A DNA stretch of 64,000 nt from Rotaria socialis (GCA_905331475.1 CAJNYU010001862.1:53894-117893); one strand, 5' to 3'. Positions 12,598 to 25,964 are shown, numbered from the stretch's first letter. Numbers and translations: made by a program. The notes: generated by a model not told the origin, from the letters alone.

Positions 12598-14233
12598 ACT
12601 TATATTTCATTTAATAATTATAATGTTTTCATCAATGTATTGCATTGTGCAAAGATGAAATATTGATTATTTTCTTCATTTTTTGGACTGAAAAAAAAAC
12701 AAGTGGTTAAAGCTTTTTATTCTAACCATATAAGCTCTGACGCCAGTGAATGTGACATCGAAGTTTATGACTCTTTGATCTCTTACACAATTAATAATAC
12801 TGATAAATAAATACATGAAACAGATACATAGCTCATGGATATATTGATCTCGATTGATACAGATAATACGATTGTATAAAATCGATAGACAGACTAGTAT
12901 GAGAAAGTAACAGATGTTACAAATGTAAATTTACATTCAGTTAGTTGCTTTTTATTTATTAAGATATCTCTACAAAATTCCGTTTTGTTTTCTAAAATAA
13001 AATAAAATACGAACAATCAATTTTAGAAACATTTTAATTCTCATACTAAGGAAGCTGTTGAAACATAGATGGTCAATAATGTATTTATATTTTCAATATT
13101 TGTATTCTATTAATAAATGACATTTGAAAGTCTACTAGACGAGCCACAGATGACATGAAATAGACATTTATCAACAGAACACTATCTAAATATTAATGAC
13201 AGATGTTTGTCACAAGTATGTGAATGATTTAGAGCATGAAGTCGGGTGCAATTGTTAATTCGATTTTTACTAGCGAACCTTTTGAAGAAATATAAAAACA
13301 AAGAAATGGAAAAAAGCAAAAATCTATATTAACTGCTAAGTTCCCATCAATAGGTTACAATGGAATGCTCAACTGTTTCTAACTTCCCCCAAGTATACAA
13401 CGTATAGGCATAAAAAGAAATCACAAAAGTAATGTTTATCAAATGAAGATAGGGATAGAAATTTTCGTTTGGTTTACAACCTTTTCAATTATTTGTATTC
13501 TACGAGTCGTATGCTCTTGGTTTTGCCAACAAAAGTAAATTATTAGGATATGGTCTGATTAAAAACAAAAAAGAAATAGATCATGTTAAATTGCTACTAA
13601 CGGTTTTCTCATATTTTGACTAGATCTTAGAAATGTTTTGATTTTCTTAATAAGATAAAAATTTAATCGGATGTAAATACATATTTAGATAGAGTAATCA
13701 ATGCTCTATTAAATAATATAGAAATAAAAAATTCACTCTAAATTTTCAGACGACCAGACAAAATCTCATGAGTACATCTTTTTCAGATTCTATTTCAAAC
13801 TGCAACTAAATTATTATACAATATACTAAATGTTTTCTGCTAAAATCCTAATTTCGAGCTGTCAGTATTATTATTTAATACATCTTGAATATTACACTGA
13901 TATCTATTGGATATTGATTTCCAAGAGAATGGCAGGATTTATTAGGATCATATTTCAGCTTGCTTAAATTGCAACTTTGCACTAATAAACAGTATCGAAT
14001 TTATTTCGAAATGCTTAGGAATTGATTGGAAAATTCCAATAAAATAAATTCCACTAACTATTTGGTTTCTCCCACTTTAATTCCTATCAACCATAAAAAT
14101 AGATGTGACAATTTCAAATCAATTTATAGTGCCAATATATAAAAATACAAGAATTACTTATTCTATTATTCTAATAAATAGTAAGCTACAGCAAGATGAA
14201 TATTTAACAATGTAGAAGTGAGAGTTATTAAAG
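12598..14233. other. AT-rich intergenic region, nothing recognised
   Basis: About 1.6 kb without a plausible exon. It separates the MITE from the 3' end of the minus-strand gene at 14234. Confidence 0.45.
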
Positions 14234-14842
14234 TTAAAATCGTGCTTCATTATTATGATTATCATCCAGTTTAGGTAATTCTACTTGTAGTACTAATTGA
14301 CTGGCATATTTATATTGTTTGTTATGTCGATGTAAATCGCGTATGTCTCTTATCATTTTTTTACTTTTGACTATCGCACCGGGATTTTCATGTTTCGCTC
14401 GTGAATGATAATATTCAAGTACAGATCCATTTTTACGTGGTACAGAATCGCGAAGTTCAGGTATTTGATCAATAAGATATTCAACGAATGTTCGACAATT
14501 ATTTAAAACTACATGATAATTTGGATGCTCTTTTATATAGGTTTCTGCTGTTCGAATTAGATGATCTAATGCTGTTGGTGATTTAATTTCACCAATCAAT
14601 TCAATTTTAGATATTGATTCAGGTACTTCCTCCAAATCAACAATATTTAATTTCATACTTTTACGGACTCCTTTCGCATGATCACCAAGATCAATTTCCA
14701 TTAATAATAAAGGATGTTCATCAGTACATGCTATTAAAAATGTATGTCGAGCACGACTATCTCCCCATAGAAAAGTTTCAATTGAATGTCCTATGGAACT
14801 AAGCTGATCTTCCATTTCACGCCAAACAAGAAATAAATGCAT
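14234..14842 (-). CDS. Hypothetical protein with papain-like (NlpC/LRAT/PPPDE-type) NC motif, 202 aa
   Basis: A single open frame with balanced composition, unlike its surroundings. I do not recognise the family. A histidine in ARHTFLIA (His33) is followed far downstream by YHVVLNNCRTFVEYLIDQIP (Cys116). A His strand followed by an NNCxxFV helix start is the arrangement in permuted papain-like folds (LRAT, NlpC/P60, PPPDE), so a cysteine hydrolase or acyltransferase-like fold is possible. The C-terminal third is rich in Lys, Arg and His. No signal peptide or membrane segment is visible. The ATG is the first in frame; a short upstream exon cannot be excluded. Function is not assigned. Confidence 0.55.
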   Translation of the reverse strand: MHLFLVWREMEDQLSSIGHSIETFLWGDSRARHTFLIACTDEHPLLLMEIDLGDHAKGVRKSMKLNIVDLEEVPESISKIELIGEIKSPTALDHLIRTAETYIKEHPNYHVVLNNCRTFVEYLIDQIPELRDSVPRKNGSVLEYYHSRAKHENPGAIVKSKKMIRDIRDLHRHNKQYKYASQLVLQVELPKLDDNHNNEARF

Positions 14843-17800
14843 GGTAGCAATCGCGTATGATGCTTTGAATCGTATGTGAAAATAAAACGATTTAAGTGTT
14901 TTTAGTGTTTCTTTGCATACCCAAATATGTATGACTCAATGTCAATACGCAATTATATTTCGGTCATATGAATACAGGAATGCAATCATTTCTAAAGCAA
15001 ATATCCCTCAATGATGATTTATACATCGCTACTCTTGCTCGAATATATATATATGCAAACATGCACAGGTGATAGGAAGGCATAGAAAAAAATTCAGGGA
15101 TGAAAAATATTTTGTATCGTTCGATTTATAGAAAAAAACACGACAAAGGATAAACGAATTGATATATCGTTGAAGAAGCTTTTGTTTTAAACCTTTTACC
15201 TTTATTAAAAAGAAAATGGCAGACAATAATGTCAATTTGACATTGTTGACTTTTGCTATAGATATTTAGCCACGTACTATTGTAAGAATATCTCTTCACA
15301 CTAAATATAGTCTTCATTCTTATTTAGTATTGTGTGTGAGCGTGCCAATCAGTAGGTAGACTATTTTTAAAGCAGAAAAATCCTAGTGAGGTTTCAAGTC
15401 AAAAATTAATCTTGTGTAATTTTCTTTGCTTAAAACGACAAATTTTTATCACAATATAAAAATTACACCAACATATTTGGTTAAGTACATATAAATACAA
15501 GAAGACATACTAAAAATACTAGCATATTTTATTATATTTTTCCAACACTAGTAGATACTCAACTAATGTATTGCTTAATTAATAATCGAGATCCTTAACC
15601 ATTGAAAAGTAAAAAAGCTTTTGATTTATGAAAATTAGTAAAGCAACTTCAATGAAATAAGCAAAGTAATACCATAGAATAAAGCTCTTCGACCCTATTA
15701 CAGAGAAAAAAAGGGAAATTTGTTTTTATTGCTCTAGTTGGCAGTCGTTGTGTGTAGTAGCATAGTTTTTAATATGGGTTTGAATAATTATAATAAATTT
15801 CACTACTTCAAATAAATCAATTTTCTGTTATTACTGGAAATAATAATCAATTTGGAAATGATAACGACAACTTAGCGATATAATTTAGATAAAAAAAAAC
15901 TGCTAAATAAAAGGTTGAATCGTGCATAAGTAAAACAATCAAAATCTAAAATTATTCGTAATGCTACCTAATAAAAACCGTAGGAAATCACTTTTCATCT
16001 TCTAGTGAAAGTCACAATTCAGTATTTGCTATATAATCTGCTCAGAAAAGCGAAGTCTCGTATCGAAAATCTAGGCGAAGTTCATGAACAACTATGTGGT
16101 CTATTTTAATCGAATTGTCTAGCCAGTGATAGACTCGAATATGATCGATTGTGCTCGTATCAGGTGAACAATGTCGATTGTCTTCGAATAACATCGTATT
16201 TTAAACTATAAAATATAGAAGAACTTACAACAAATGCCTTCAATCGAATCTCTTGATCATAAAAAGCCATGTTACATAAGAATATAGAAAGGTATCAAAA
16301 CTTAATTATATGTTTGACAAACCTATTACAATTCATATTTTAAAGACACCCAAGACGGATCCTTTCATCTCTCGCAAAACAGTAAATCAACAAAAGTAAT
16401 ACTGGGTATATTTCGGTACTAGTTAAAACCAATTGCTAACTTAGTTTCCCTTTCAGAACACATATCAACGTAAAATTTTACACATTTTCTCATTATTATT
16501 AAATCAAAAGGCAACAGATATCTATTGATTATCTTTAAAAATGAAATCAGATAAAATGATTCTTTTCTATTCATTTGAAAGACAGAATTAAAAATAAAAT
16601 GATAGATGAAATCAACCTTCTCTAGATTGATTAGAAAGATTATCGAAAATTTAGAAATTCGATTACTACGCTACCGCTATTGCTCAATTGTTAACTATCT
16701 TGTCAAACTCAAAATTGACATCTTGTGTGCATACGATCATTTTAATATGCTATGTGCAAATCATCGGTGATGGGAAAATCGCTTCTCATAGACGTAATCA
16801 ATTAAATAAAAGCATACCATATACACAAATGAACCAATGATACTCCTCAATAAATAATCCTAAAATTGATTCGAACTACACAATATTGAAATCATCTATC
16901 TAGTGAAATTTCTTTTTACTTTAGACATCAAATTTGACATATATACAGCTTTTGACAGAAAGTTTGATCAGTATGTAGTGAAAAAAAGAAGATCTTCACA
17001 TTTGTTACTTTGATTTTCATTTAAAAAAAAAGCTAACATCCTAATCCGAATGTAAAAATAATGCTAAAAAATGTCTTATAGTTTTTAACGTGAAAGATTT
17101 TAACGAGGTTTTTTCAAGAAAATGTGCCAGATTTTGAAAAAATTGATTTTTTTCGCTAGTAGAAACTGAAATTTATATTGTTCAAGAAGGAAGACACTCC
17201 TATCTTTGCCTCGTTTGCGCAGATGTTGGATGTAACAAAAGTTTTCTGAAGACTATTGCAACAGCATCATTGATATTTTTTCACTATTATTCATTTTTCA
17301 AAACAATCTTTCTAGAAAATTTATCATGGCTTTTCAAAAACGGAAGGATGCACACCTCCCACACCCTAACGACCTTTAATAGACTATCAAACATTCCTTT
17401 TTTTGTTGAAAAAAAAGCTATAGCATGCCTCGTATTGTTTGGCATGTCTTTTTTAATTATTGTAAACAGTTTCGTTTATAGGAACTGTGAACTTAACAAA
17501 TTGCCATTAACGACTATTTCGTTTATTTTTCCACCACAAAATAAAACTTTCAATATGACCGAAAAAAAATGTAACTGACAAATATCTAATTGGTTAATAA
17601 AACGAATTGACTAGAAAAAAAGAAAAATGCTTTTTGGTTTCAACAATGATTGGTTACCAAGCACCAATCGTACCTTTTCTTTGCTCGCTTCCTTATTTCT
17701 ATGCAATCGCCAACGATGATAATAATGATGTTGACGCTCGAATGATTTGTGAGAGAAAGGTGAGACCGAATGATTTGACAGCCGTCAAACGAACAAAACA

Positions 17801-18288
17801 TGAAACAAACCTAATATATATATATATACAAACGTATATGAAGATTGCATCTATCGAATAGTGTTACCGGCGACACAGGAGAAAATTGAAAATGAGTAAG
17901 AAGGAAAGAAGATGTATATATTCTTCTCTATCATTTAGTTAGGTAAATTGTCTTTTTCTTTATGTCTATTGATGATGATGCTTAATACGCGTGAAACTCA
18001 AATTTCGCACTTGATATATGAAAAAGGCCGATCTGGACACAGTTTATTAACCATCGACTAAGAGAACATTTCATTTTCATTTTTTTTTCTTGATCTTCCC
18101 TCATCATTCTAAACGGGAAGAAAAATAAAATATATCTATCGCCGATCCCCATCTTTTATAGATACTAGTAACGGAGAAGCTGATTTAAGCGAGAGAAAGA
18201 GGCCGGAAAACGTGAAAAAAAACGAGCAAATTATCTGTTGCCGCGTGCGTTAGCGTATCATCGTCGTACATATTTTATAATAAAAGTT
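14843..18288. other. 3.4-kb AT-rich region upstream of the Pax gene
   Basis: No convincing exon. The open frame at 17270-17578 has hydrophobic stretches but no family signal. At about 17778-17793 a TTTGACAGCCGTCAAA palindrome stands out. (TA)n lies at about 17814-17828. Regulatory DNA for the Pax gene may be here, but I cannot identify specific enhancers. Confidence 0.4.
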
Positions 18289-20161
18289 ATGCTTTCAAAT
18301 TCGACTATAACACCAACAATAAATCGAGCGACTAATTCAACATCAACATGGTCTCATCCAGCGCCGCCAATGCTCTACCATCCACATCCGCTTAGTTATG
18401 AAGGTAACTATAGAAGCAAATATGCTCCTAAGTTAATTAATAAAATTGAATCAAGATTCTATGATTGTCTTAAAATTGACTCGATACTTTGTCTTGTTTT
18501 CGTACTAAGAGATCTATCAACTTTTTTTAGTCTTACTCATATATATTTTTTTTAATTTAACAATTCTTACAACAATTGACTTCAAGTTTTTATACTTAAA
18601 AAAATGAAGTTCCGAAAAGATGAAGGTATTATTAACTTACAATTTAATTTTTTTTAAAGGACAAGGTCGTGTAAATCAATTGGGTGGTGTATTTATCAAT
18701 GGTCGTCCATTGCCCAATCATCTTCGTATGAAGATTATTGACATGGCTGCACAAGGTATTCGACCTTGTGTCATTAGTCGACAGGTATTGAAAGAAATTT
18801 TCTTTCTGTTTTTTTTCGTCTCATCCATTATTAATAATATTCCAATTTCTATTTTTAATAAAGTTACGTGTTTCTCATGGATGTGTTTCGAAAATCTTAG
18901 CACGTTATGCTGAAACAGGTTCGATAAAACCAGGCTCAATCGGTGGCTCGAAAGCAAGAGTTGTAACTGCTGATATTGAACAGAAAATTGATGAATATAA
19001 AAATGCATATCCACATGGACCAATGTTTGTTTGGGAAATACGAGAAAGATTATTACGTGATGGAGTTTGTAAACCAACATCATTACCCAGTTTAAGTGCA
19101 TTAACACGAATGTTACGCGATGCTGGTAGTAATGTTGACGGAAATAATCTAACAGATGAACAATCATCGTCAAATATAACCGATCAAAATGAAAATTCAA
19201 TAGAGGATAAAAGTAATTGAAAATTTGATAAATTTTTCTTTTTTCATGTATCTCTAAAAACAAAACTTTTAAGTAGATAGTGCTCGTAGTGGTAGCACAG
19301 ACAAGACTACTAGTAATACAACAAAAGGTCGTCGATATCGAACAAGTTTTAGTCAAGACCAAATTGAACAATTAGAACAGGTTTTTCAACGAACACACTA
19401 TCCTGATGTACAAGCACGAGAGGATTTATCAAGACGAACAGGTCTTAGTGAAGCTCGAGTACAGGTATTGTTATATTATTTGACTTATGATAGTAGACTT
19501 ATATATATATATTCAATAATAATCAATAGGTATGGTTTTCTAATCGTCGTGCTCGTTGGCGAAAAATTGCCTCTGCTCATCATCAAAATCAACAACAACA
19601 GCAACAACAACAAATTTCACATATTCCAACAACTCCTAGTCCATTAATGTTTTCGACTGGGGCTACTGCTACAAGTAGTGCTAATATTTCAGGACAAGCA
19701 ACTTCATCCTCTCGTCTTCATTTTACTCCTTTTTGTTTTCCAGCAATTGATACACAGACCTCAGTCACTGGTCCGTTTTCCTCCTCATCATCATCATCAT
19801 TAGGTTTCCATGTGCCAAATGAATGTAGTAGTAGTGCAGCCAATACTTTATTTCATAATCAACAACAACAACAGCAGCAGCAACAATCTTTTTATGCCCG
19901 GTATACTAATGGTTCGTTTCTATTGATAACATTATTCATTCATATCCGTAAAAACGATTATTTTATTTTTATTTTGATTACTTAGATTATGAACAAATTT
20001 ATCGATCAGCAGGAAACTTTCCTTATTCATCTACAAATCCGAACAATATTATGATGCATGGACAAGTACTTCCACCGCCACCTCCATCAACAGCTGCACC
20101 TTCATCATCATCATCATTTTATACGCCGAACATATTTGATGTTCATAATGTCTATATGTAA
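18289..20161 (+). CDS. Pax3/7: Pax3/7-type transcription factor (paired domain plus homeodomain), 6 exons, 444 aa
   Basis: Exons: 18289-18403, 18660-18784, 18864-19212, 19277-19464, 19530-19911, 19986-20161. The paired domain (about 39-166) begins [20 protein letters not shown] and continues with [10 protein letters not shown] and [12 protein letters not shown], which match Pax3/7 rather than Pax6 or Pax2/5/8. It carries about two extra residues before [11 protein letters not shown]. The homeodomain (about 214-273) is complete; [12 protein letters not shown] has Ser at position 50, the Pax hallmark. The octapeptide between the domains is not recognisable; only NSIED remains. The C terminus is rich in Gln, Ser and Pro. 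Pax3/7 proteins bind DNA in the nucleus and pattern nervous system and muscle in other animals; the role here is inferred. Exon 1 could also start at an upstream in-frame position. The last donor (GTTCGT) is non-consensus. Confidence 0.92.
19271..19276 (+). promoter_or_regulatory. NAGNAG tandem splice acceptor of Pax exon 4
   Basis: The acceptor reads AAGTAG. Splicing after AAG or after TAG both keeps the frame, adding or omitting one residue between paired domain and homeodomain. Confidence 0.6.
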
Positions 20162-21501
20162 ACTTTGTTATTTTTCTTTTTCGATCAATTAAAACAATAC
20201 ATAATATCAGTTCAAAACATTTTTACATTCTATTGCTATTCTTTTCATTAAAAAAACATCTTCACATTTTATTACATTACGATGATATGAAAGAAAACTA
20301 TAGAAGAATTTTCCATCGAGATTCTAGTGAAGAGATTTTCTATGATTCATACAAGTGTCTTCTATGTTGGCATGGAGTTAAATTTACATATGTATACGTC
20401 TCGATCGATCAGAATAAATATTGCAAGTGTCTATTAGAGATATAGCGCAAAGATCATACATTTGATTATTCATAAAATAAAAGTTGTATTTTACTAACTA
20501 TTGAAAGTTTGATTATTGACTTAAGATTAAGAGAACCTCATTAGATATAAACTAATGATACTTAAGTAGAAGCTGATCTGAGAGTTGTTTGTGCAAATGA
20601 ATTTTTTTTAAGTTTGGGCTTAATGAATAAAAAAGACCTTAGTGTATCTACTGCTTGACCAATAGAAAATTCCTAGTGTTAGCGAAAAAATTTTTTTTTT
20701 ATCTAGACAAAGTTTTGAAGTTTCGAGATCAAACTCTGCATACTAGAGTTCGTCATAAGATCTGTGTAATTGTTAAAAGGAAAGGAAAACAGCTTTTCAA
20801 AAAAAAAGAACATCGCATTAAAATTAAATATCCGAAATAAATTATGTTAGTTTCAAGCGATTCCGTGTGATAGCACAATTACAACAAAGAATTTTATTAT
20901 TCTATTTATAGGTATCTATGTTCTAGTACGATGATAATCGGCCTAGAACTAAGACAGAATATAACTTACACTTTTAGTTTTTTTCGTACTCTGATTCAGT
21001 CTCTTTTGTATATTGAATTCAAATTCGAAAAACAAATTTGATTATTTGTAATAATTCGCTCGAGAGCGTTGTGCTGAATGATAAAAATACATTGATAAAG
21101 CAATTAAATTAAATTAAGCTTGTGCAATATTTTTTTCTCGTTCGAATTTAAATGGATTCATGATCTTGAATCTTTTCTCAATCTGTTGCTGTATGAGAAA
21201 TAGATTTTAAATTTTCATCTCAATAGATTTTGCAATCTAAATATTTATTCTTTTTAGTTTCTGTATTTATTTATGTCGTTGTCCGTGTTTTTGTGTAGAA
21301 AAGATAAACAGCTAGAACATGTACATTGTAAGTTCAATATTTTATCAAATTATGACGCTTTTCTTGCAATTTTTTGGTGATTCCAATTTTTCTCTGACTT
21401 AATTCGATGACTAATGAAACCCCATACATGGTTGACCATAAAAGTTAAGTGAATATGACATCTCTATTCAGAAACTTACACACACACACACACACACACA
21501 T

Positions 21502-21538
<37 letters not shown>

Positions 21539-23749
21539 GTGAATATGAGTCTCAATGATTTGTTTCAAATCTTGAGGGTGCAGTTCCTCTATTAATTAGC
21601 ATAGTAGGTTGTATGTAATACAGATTATGTTAACTGATAAGTGATTAACCTATTGGTAGTGTGCTCATTGCTGAAACACACAAAAAGAGTAAAAACACAT
21701 ATTTCTATATATGATAGTACATTCTAAGAAAATCTCTCTGAAGTTTTGGCACATAGATAATTGTTACAATCAATCCATGTTAGCTTGTTTCAAATTCTTC
21801 TATGAAATAATGTCATTAAACAGCAATCAATTTTTTTATTTTCTGAGCAGCAAGTCAAAGAAACGTCTCGTATTTTTACTGGAATCATTATTAAGCTCCT
21901 TTTGAAAAATTAGCAACCTCTCCTTTTTAATTGATTAAATGAGAAAAGTAACAATCTATTTACAGTATCGAGTATGATGTATCCGAATACTTGACCAGGT
22001 GTGATTTATTTTGGGTGTGATTTATTTTGCGATAAACGAGAGAGAGAGAGAGAAGAACAATGTATCAATAATCTACTAGTAGATAATGAATACAAGAAGG
22101 AGTTAATGAACAGTGAATTTACATCTATAAAAGAAACATATATTTCAATTAAAACATACAAGTGTGAAAGTAATACAAACAATAAATGATATGGTCAAAA
22201 CATATACGTAATAGAACAGAAGATATATCAAAGATGAAGAATAGTGTCGTCACACGAGATTTTACAGGTACAAACTGATATTATGGTTTTTTTCAAGATA
22301 TGAAAATATATGCTGAACAGCGATACATGCGCAGATCGAATGTCTGCCACAGAGTCATCTTTACCTTTTTCGAGTTAAATATTCAAGAAAAATGATGACT
22401 ATTATTAATAATAAGCACATAAATTAGAGATTTTGCTACCATAAATATGTTCTATTTTTTAGTGCGAATCATTCAACTATTTAGTGTACTACTGACGCAC
22501 ATTTTAATCCAATTGAAACTTCAGACTCATCAAGTACTTTTTGACACTTTTAAGAATATATTCTCATTAATTCTGAATTAGATAGACCATGGAAATTAGA
22601 TACTGATATTAAGACATATATTAAATACAAAATAAGCTGGGAAATCTACTATTTAAATAAAAGTGAGATTGTGAAGGTTTATTTGTAAATCCAAAGTCTT
22701 TTATAGATAATTAAATAAGTAAGCCACTGATCATTATATTCTGGTAGTGAAAGAAATAAAATGATGTTCATTCAGATGTATAGCGTCAATTCAATGAAGT
22801 AAGAGCTTAGAAATAAGAGCATATCTATAGTTATGGATAGTGACTACAAAAATGATGCAATCGACAGATATCGTTAACATATTTTTCCTGTATCTTAAAG
22901 ATCTGCTTTTCGTCAGAATACAGGCAACAATATGTTATGTCATAGTAACGTAATTGCAGGTTCATTCATTTATGTATTGATTACTTTTTTGCTCAACAAT
23001 AGAACGAAATAAGATTATCTTTTCATCTTTTGACAATTATTTAACTTTTTTTTGTACGAATCGGTAGACTTGTGCTCTAATTTGACATTTTCTGCCTGAA
23101 AAATTATTAATTTGGAAAGCCACCACAATAAGTATACCGAAAATCATTGAAAAGTCGTAACAAAAGATTGCTTTCTCAGCTGTTCTTTAGTTAATTTATT
23201 TTTCAATATAGCTGTAGCAGAAATATTAGATTGTATGAGATCATTTTTCTTAATTGGCATTCAATTTTGGAAAATTATGTTGGAACCCACTTCTATTTAT
23301 ACCAATCATACTTATGGATTCTCTTGTAAGCTTGTGCAAGCACTGAACTAGACATTAATAATTGTTTTAAAAGCATGAGTGAGTCATATTCAGAAGGAAC
23401 GTTTGTGACAGCAACACCTATTATATCGATTAAATTATATATCCTGGTTCCTTAATGAAAAGTTGAAGCAAAAGTTTGCTAACGCTTAGCTTTAGTTTAA
23501 ATCGAATTACATGAAATACCTACCTAAGTTTTATGTCTTGGGTTTGATATAAATAGAACATGAAACGAAAACCTTATACATTATACCCCGTACCCGAATT
23601 TTTGAATGATCTGTATTTGCCTATGAATCATCTTTTGATTATTTCATATTTGTTGAATGCTGTATTCTGTATTACAATGATAATTGGTAGGTGTGTGCGA
23701 GTTCTAGAAAGCATAAAGAATTAGCGTATATGCGAACAATAATATTATA
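20162..23749. other. 3.6-kb AT-rich region downstream of Pax, no gene recognised
   Basis: AATAAA-type signals occur near 20415 and 20475. No exon with protein-like composition. It contains the compound microsatellite at 21478-21538 and a short (GA)n at about 22039-22054. Confidence 0.5.
21478..21538. repeat. Compound microsatellite (CA)n-(TC)n-(TA)n
   Basis: Three dinucleotide tracts follow one another without spacer: CA to about 21500, TC to about 21520, TA to about 21538. Confidence 0.95.
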
Positions 23750-23938
23750 ATGAGCTTTTTTAATTTCGCTCTTTTATTGTTACTTACACTCGGAAGTGCT
23801 TACAAGAATTGCCGTGAAAATTTACAGCTGTTTGATTATCACGGCAATGAACTATTAAGCGTGCAGAAGAGAGCACAATACAATCATAAGATGCCACGCT
23901 TGCTAGATAGAATACGATGTATAAAATTATACATGTAA
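23750..23938 (+). CDS. Possible small secreted peptide, 62 aa
   Basis: The frame starts with a signal-peptide-like stretch (FNFALLLLLTLGSAY, residues 5-19), then a short polar part with three Cys and a dibasic KR at about residue 41. No homologue is recognised, and there is no clear promoter. It lies just outside the 3' end of a LINE remnant, so it may be chance. Low confidence. Confidence 0.25.
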   Translation: MSFFNFALLLLLTLGSAYKNCRENLQLFDYHGNELLSVQKRAQYNHKMPRLLDRIRCIKLYM

Positions 23939-24096
23939 TAGCCCGAAAAAAAATAGAATAATGAAGGAGAAAACGATAATAAGAAAAAATAAAAGAGAAA
24001 AATAAAATAAGGACGAGCTGAAATAGCGATATGTAGAGAGCACGAAACATTAAATAAACAGTCAAATGGTGTATTTCAGTCAACTAAAAATTCGAG

Positions 24097-25367
24097 CTAT
24101 GTCAGAAGCAACGGTTGATGTCTCTCACGTTTGCGTCTGACTCGCTTCATTCGAAAAAAATGACCTAGATGATCATTCTTATTTTTACAAAATGAATCCC
24201 AATAAAACATATCATTGTAGAAGGGCGAACGACCAAAATCTGATTTTTCAATTCGTTCTAATCTTTTCTTTATATATCGCTTCGCATAGTCTTCTAAAGA
24301 TGTTTCATTTGTTATTTGTAAAATGTTTGTTGCTCGAGTAAAAGAACAGCAATGAACTAGCCTTAATCCGTTCCTAAACTTTCTTAACGGCAATTCTTTT
24401 TGGGTTATCGTTAGGACTGGATACAGTGGAAACACCCAGGCAAAATACGGAAAACTGTACGCGAAGAAGCATCTTCTCAAAACATTTGTTGAGACATTTT
24501 TGCCATCTTTCATCCATCTTAGATTACTGAAAGTTCGTTGAATATTCTCAAGGGTTTTATCAATTGTTGGTTTTAAGAACATCTTATTTGTCCAGGCGAA
24601 GCCTATATATTTAAACTCTTTAACTACATATAATCTCTTACCATTCATAAAAACATCGATATCTGGATTTTTCACTTGTATGTGAAAAGCCTGTGCTACT
24701 GTTTTAGACACATTAACTGGTCGTTTCTATTTTTTCGAATAATTCGCTATTTGATTATAATTTTTTGTTCCTTCCCCTTTTAGAAACTTAATCGCTGACA
24801 TTATTTCTCGGCATATTGGTGGAGATATGAGTATGTTGAGATCATCAGCAAATATGTGACTAGAATAAGCACTTACACATGCAACTAGGTCACAATGGTA
24901 AACAATTAACAGATATGGACTTAAACTACTACCTTGAGGCAGACCGACGTATGTATAAAATATATCTGACTTGTTCTCTCCAAATATAACATATATGCAC
25001 GGGGATCATTTAACCACGATACAATTAATTTTAATAGTTCTAAAGGAATGCTGAGTCTGTTGAGTTTTACGATAAGGCCTTCGCGCCACACTTTATCGTA
25101 GTCCTTTTGATAGTCTACATAAATTGGTAACGTTGGGATATTAGCAGTCATATTGTTTTTGACTTCTTGATATATAGATAGAACTCTAGTAGGGAGAAGA
25201 CAACCTGGACGAAATCCCGACTGTTCGATTGGAACTAAACTATTAGTTTCAGCCCAGTGTCTTATTCTTTCTAGCATAATTTTCTCAGATAGCTTGGAAT
25301 GTGTTGCTAAAATGGATATTGGTCGTGTTTGATCACAATGGGGTATTCCTGCTTTTATTTTATTCAA
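24097..25367 (-). pseudogene. LINE B reverse transcriptase and C-terminal region (broken)
   Basis: The part at 24921-25367 reads TRPISILATHSKLSEKIM and GFRPGCLLPT, RT motifs 2-3. After a frameshift near 24950, GLPQGSSLSPYLL and the catalytic FADD (24841-24852) follow. The 24097-24711 frame is the thumb and C-terminal part (KEFKYIGFAW). At least one frameshift and a stop near 24730 break the protein. Confidence 0.75.
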
Positions 25368-25724
25368 TGCAATTATTTTAGCTACTTTCCAAACATCTGA
25401 ATACCTATTTCTTTTAACTAAGTATTAAAGCAACTTACTAGACAATTAATATAACCTGGTGGAATTATTTTGATTATATAATTCGACACTGCATCGAATC
25501 CACATGATTTTTTTGTTTCAACCTCGATATGTGTTTCTTTATTTCGACAATGTTTGTTGTTTCGACATTTTCATTAAACAATGCTAGTTTGCTTATCAGT
25601 TCTAAATATTCTATATCAATCTGTACTTCGTAAGGATCTGACATACCTGTATTTGGAGTTTGGAACCGTTCCGAGTAGTATCGATAACGTTCATCCTTGA
25701 TTTCATTCTCCTTCGTTAGTATTA

Positions 25725-25964
25725 CACTGTAAAAAAATCCGCAGAATAATAAACGGAAAAACGTTTTTTGATGGGATATTCATATTTAACAAAAAAATGG
25801 TTTATGAAAGTGCAACGTATTATAAACCCTTTTTTCCGTATATGACGAAGATAATAAACGGTTTTTAGGTTTATGATTTGGAAAAAGGGTTTATCAGATA
25901 TTTCAAAAACGGAAAAAAGGGTATGTGTCACGTTGCACTTTCATAAATCCTTTTTTTTACAGTG
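25725..25964. mobile_element. Mariner-type MITE, 240 bp, nested in LINE B
   Basis: Ends are CACTGTAAAAAAA and its complement TTTTTTTTACAGTG, flanked by TA on both sides (25723-25724 and 25965-25966), the Tc1/mariner target site. Subterminal GTGCAACGT/ACGTTGCAC and GGTTTATGAAAG/CTTTCATAAATCC pairs extend the foldback. No coding capacity. Confidence 0.85.

Noticed and set aside
17270..17578. 102-residue hydrophobic frame upstream of Pax
   Set aside because: No family signal, Phe/Ile-rich as expected of AT-rich DNA, no splice or promoter support.
18718..19371. 217-residue minus-strand frame across Pax
   Set aside because: It is antisense to paired-domain and homeodomain exons and runs through their introns; a shadow of the real gene.
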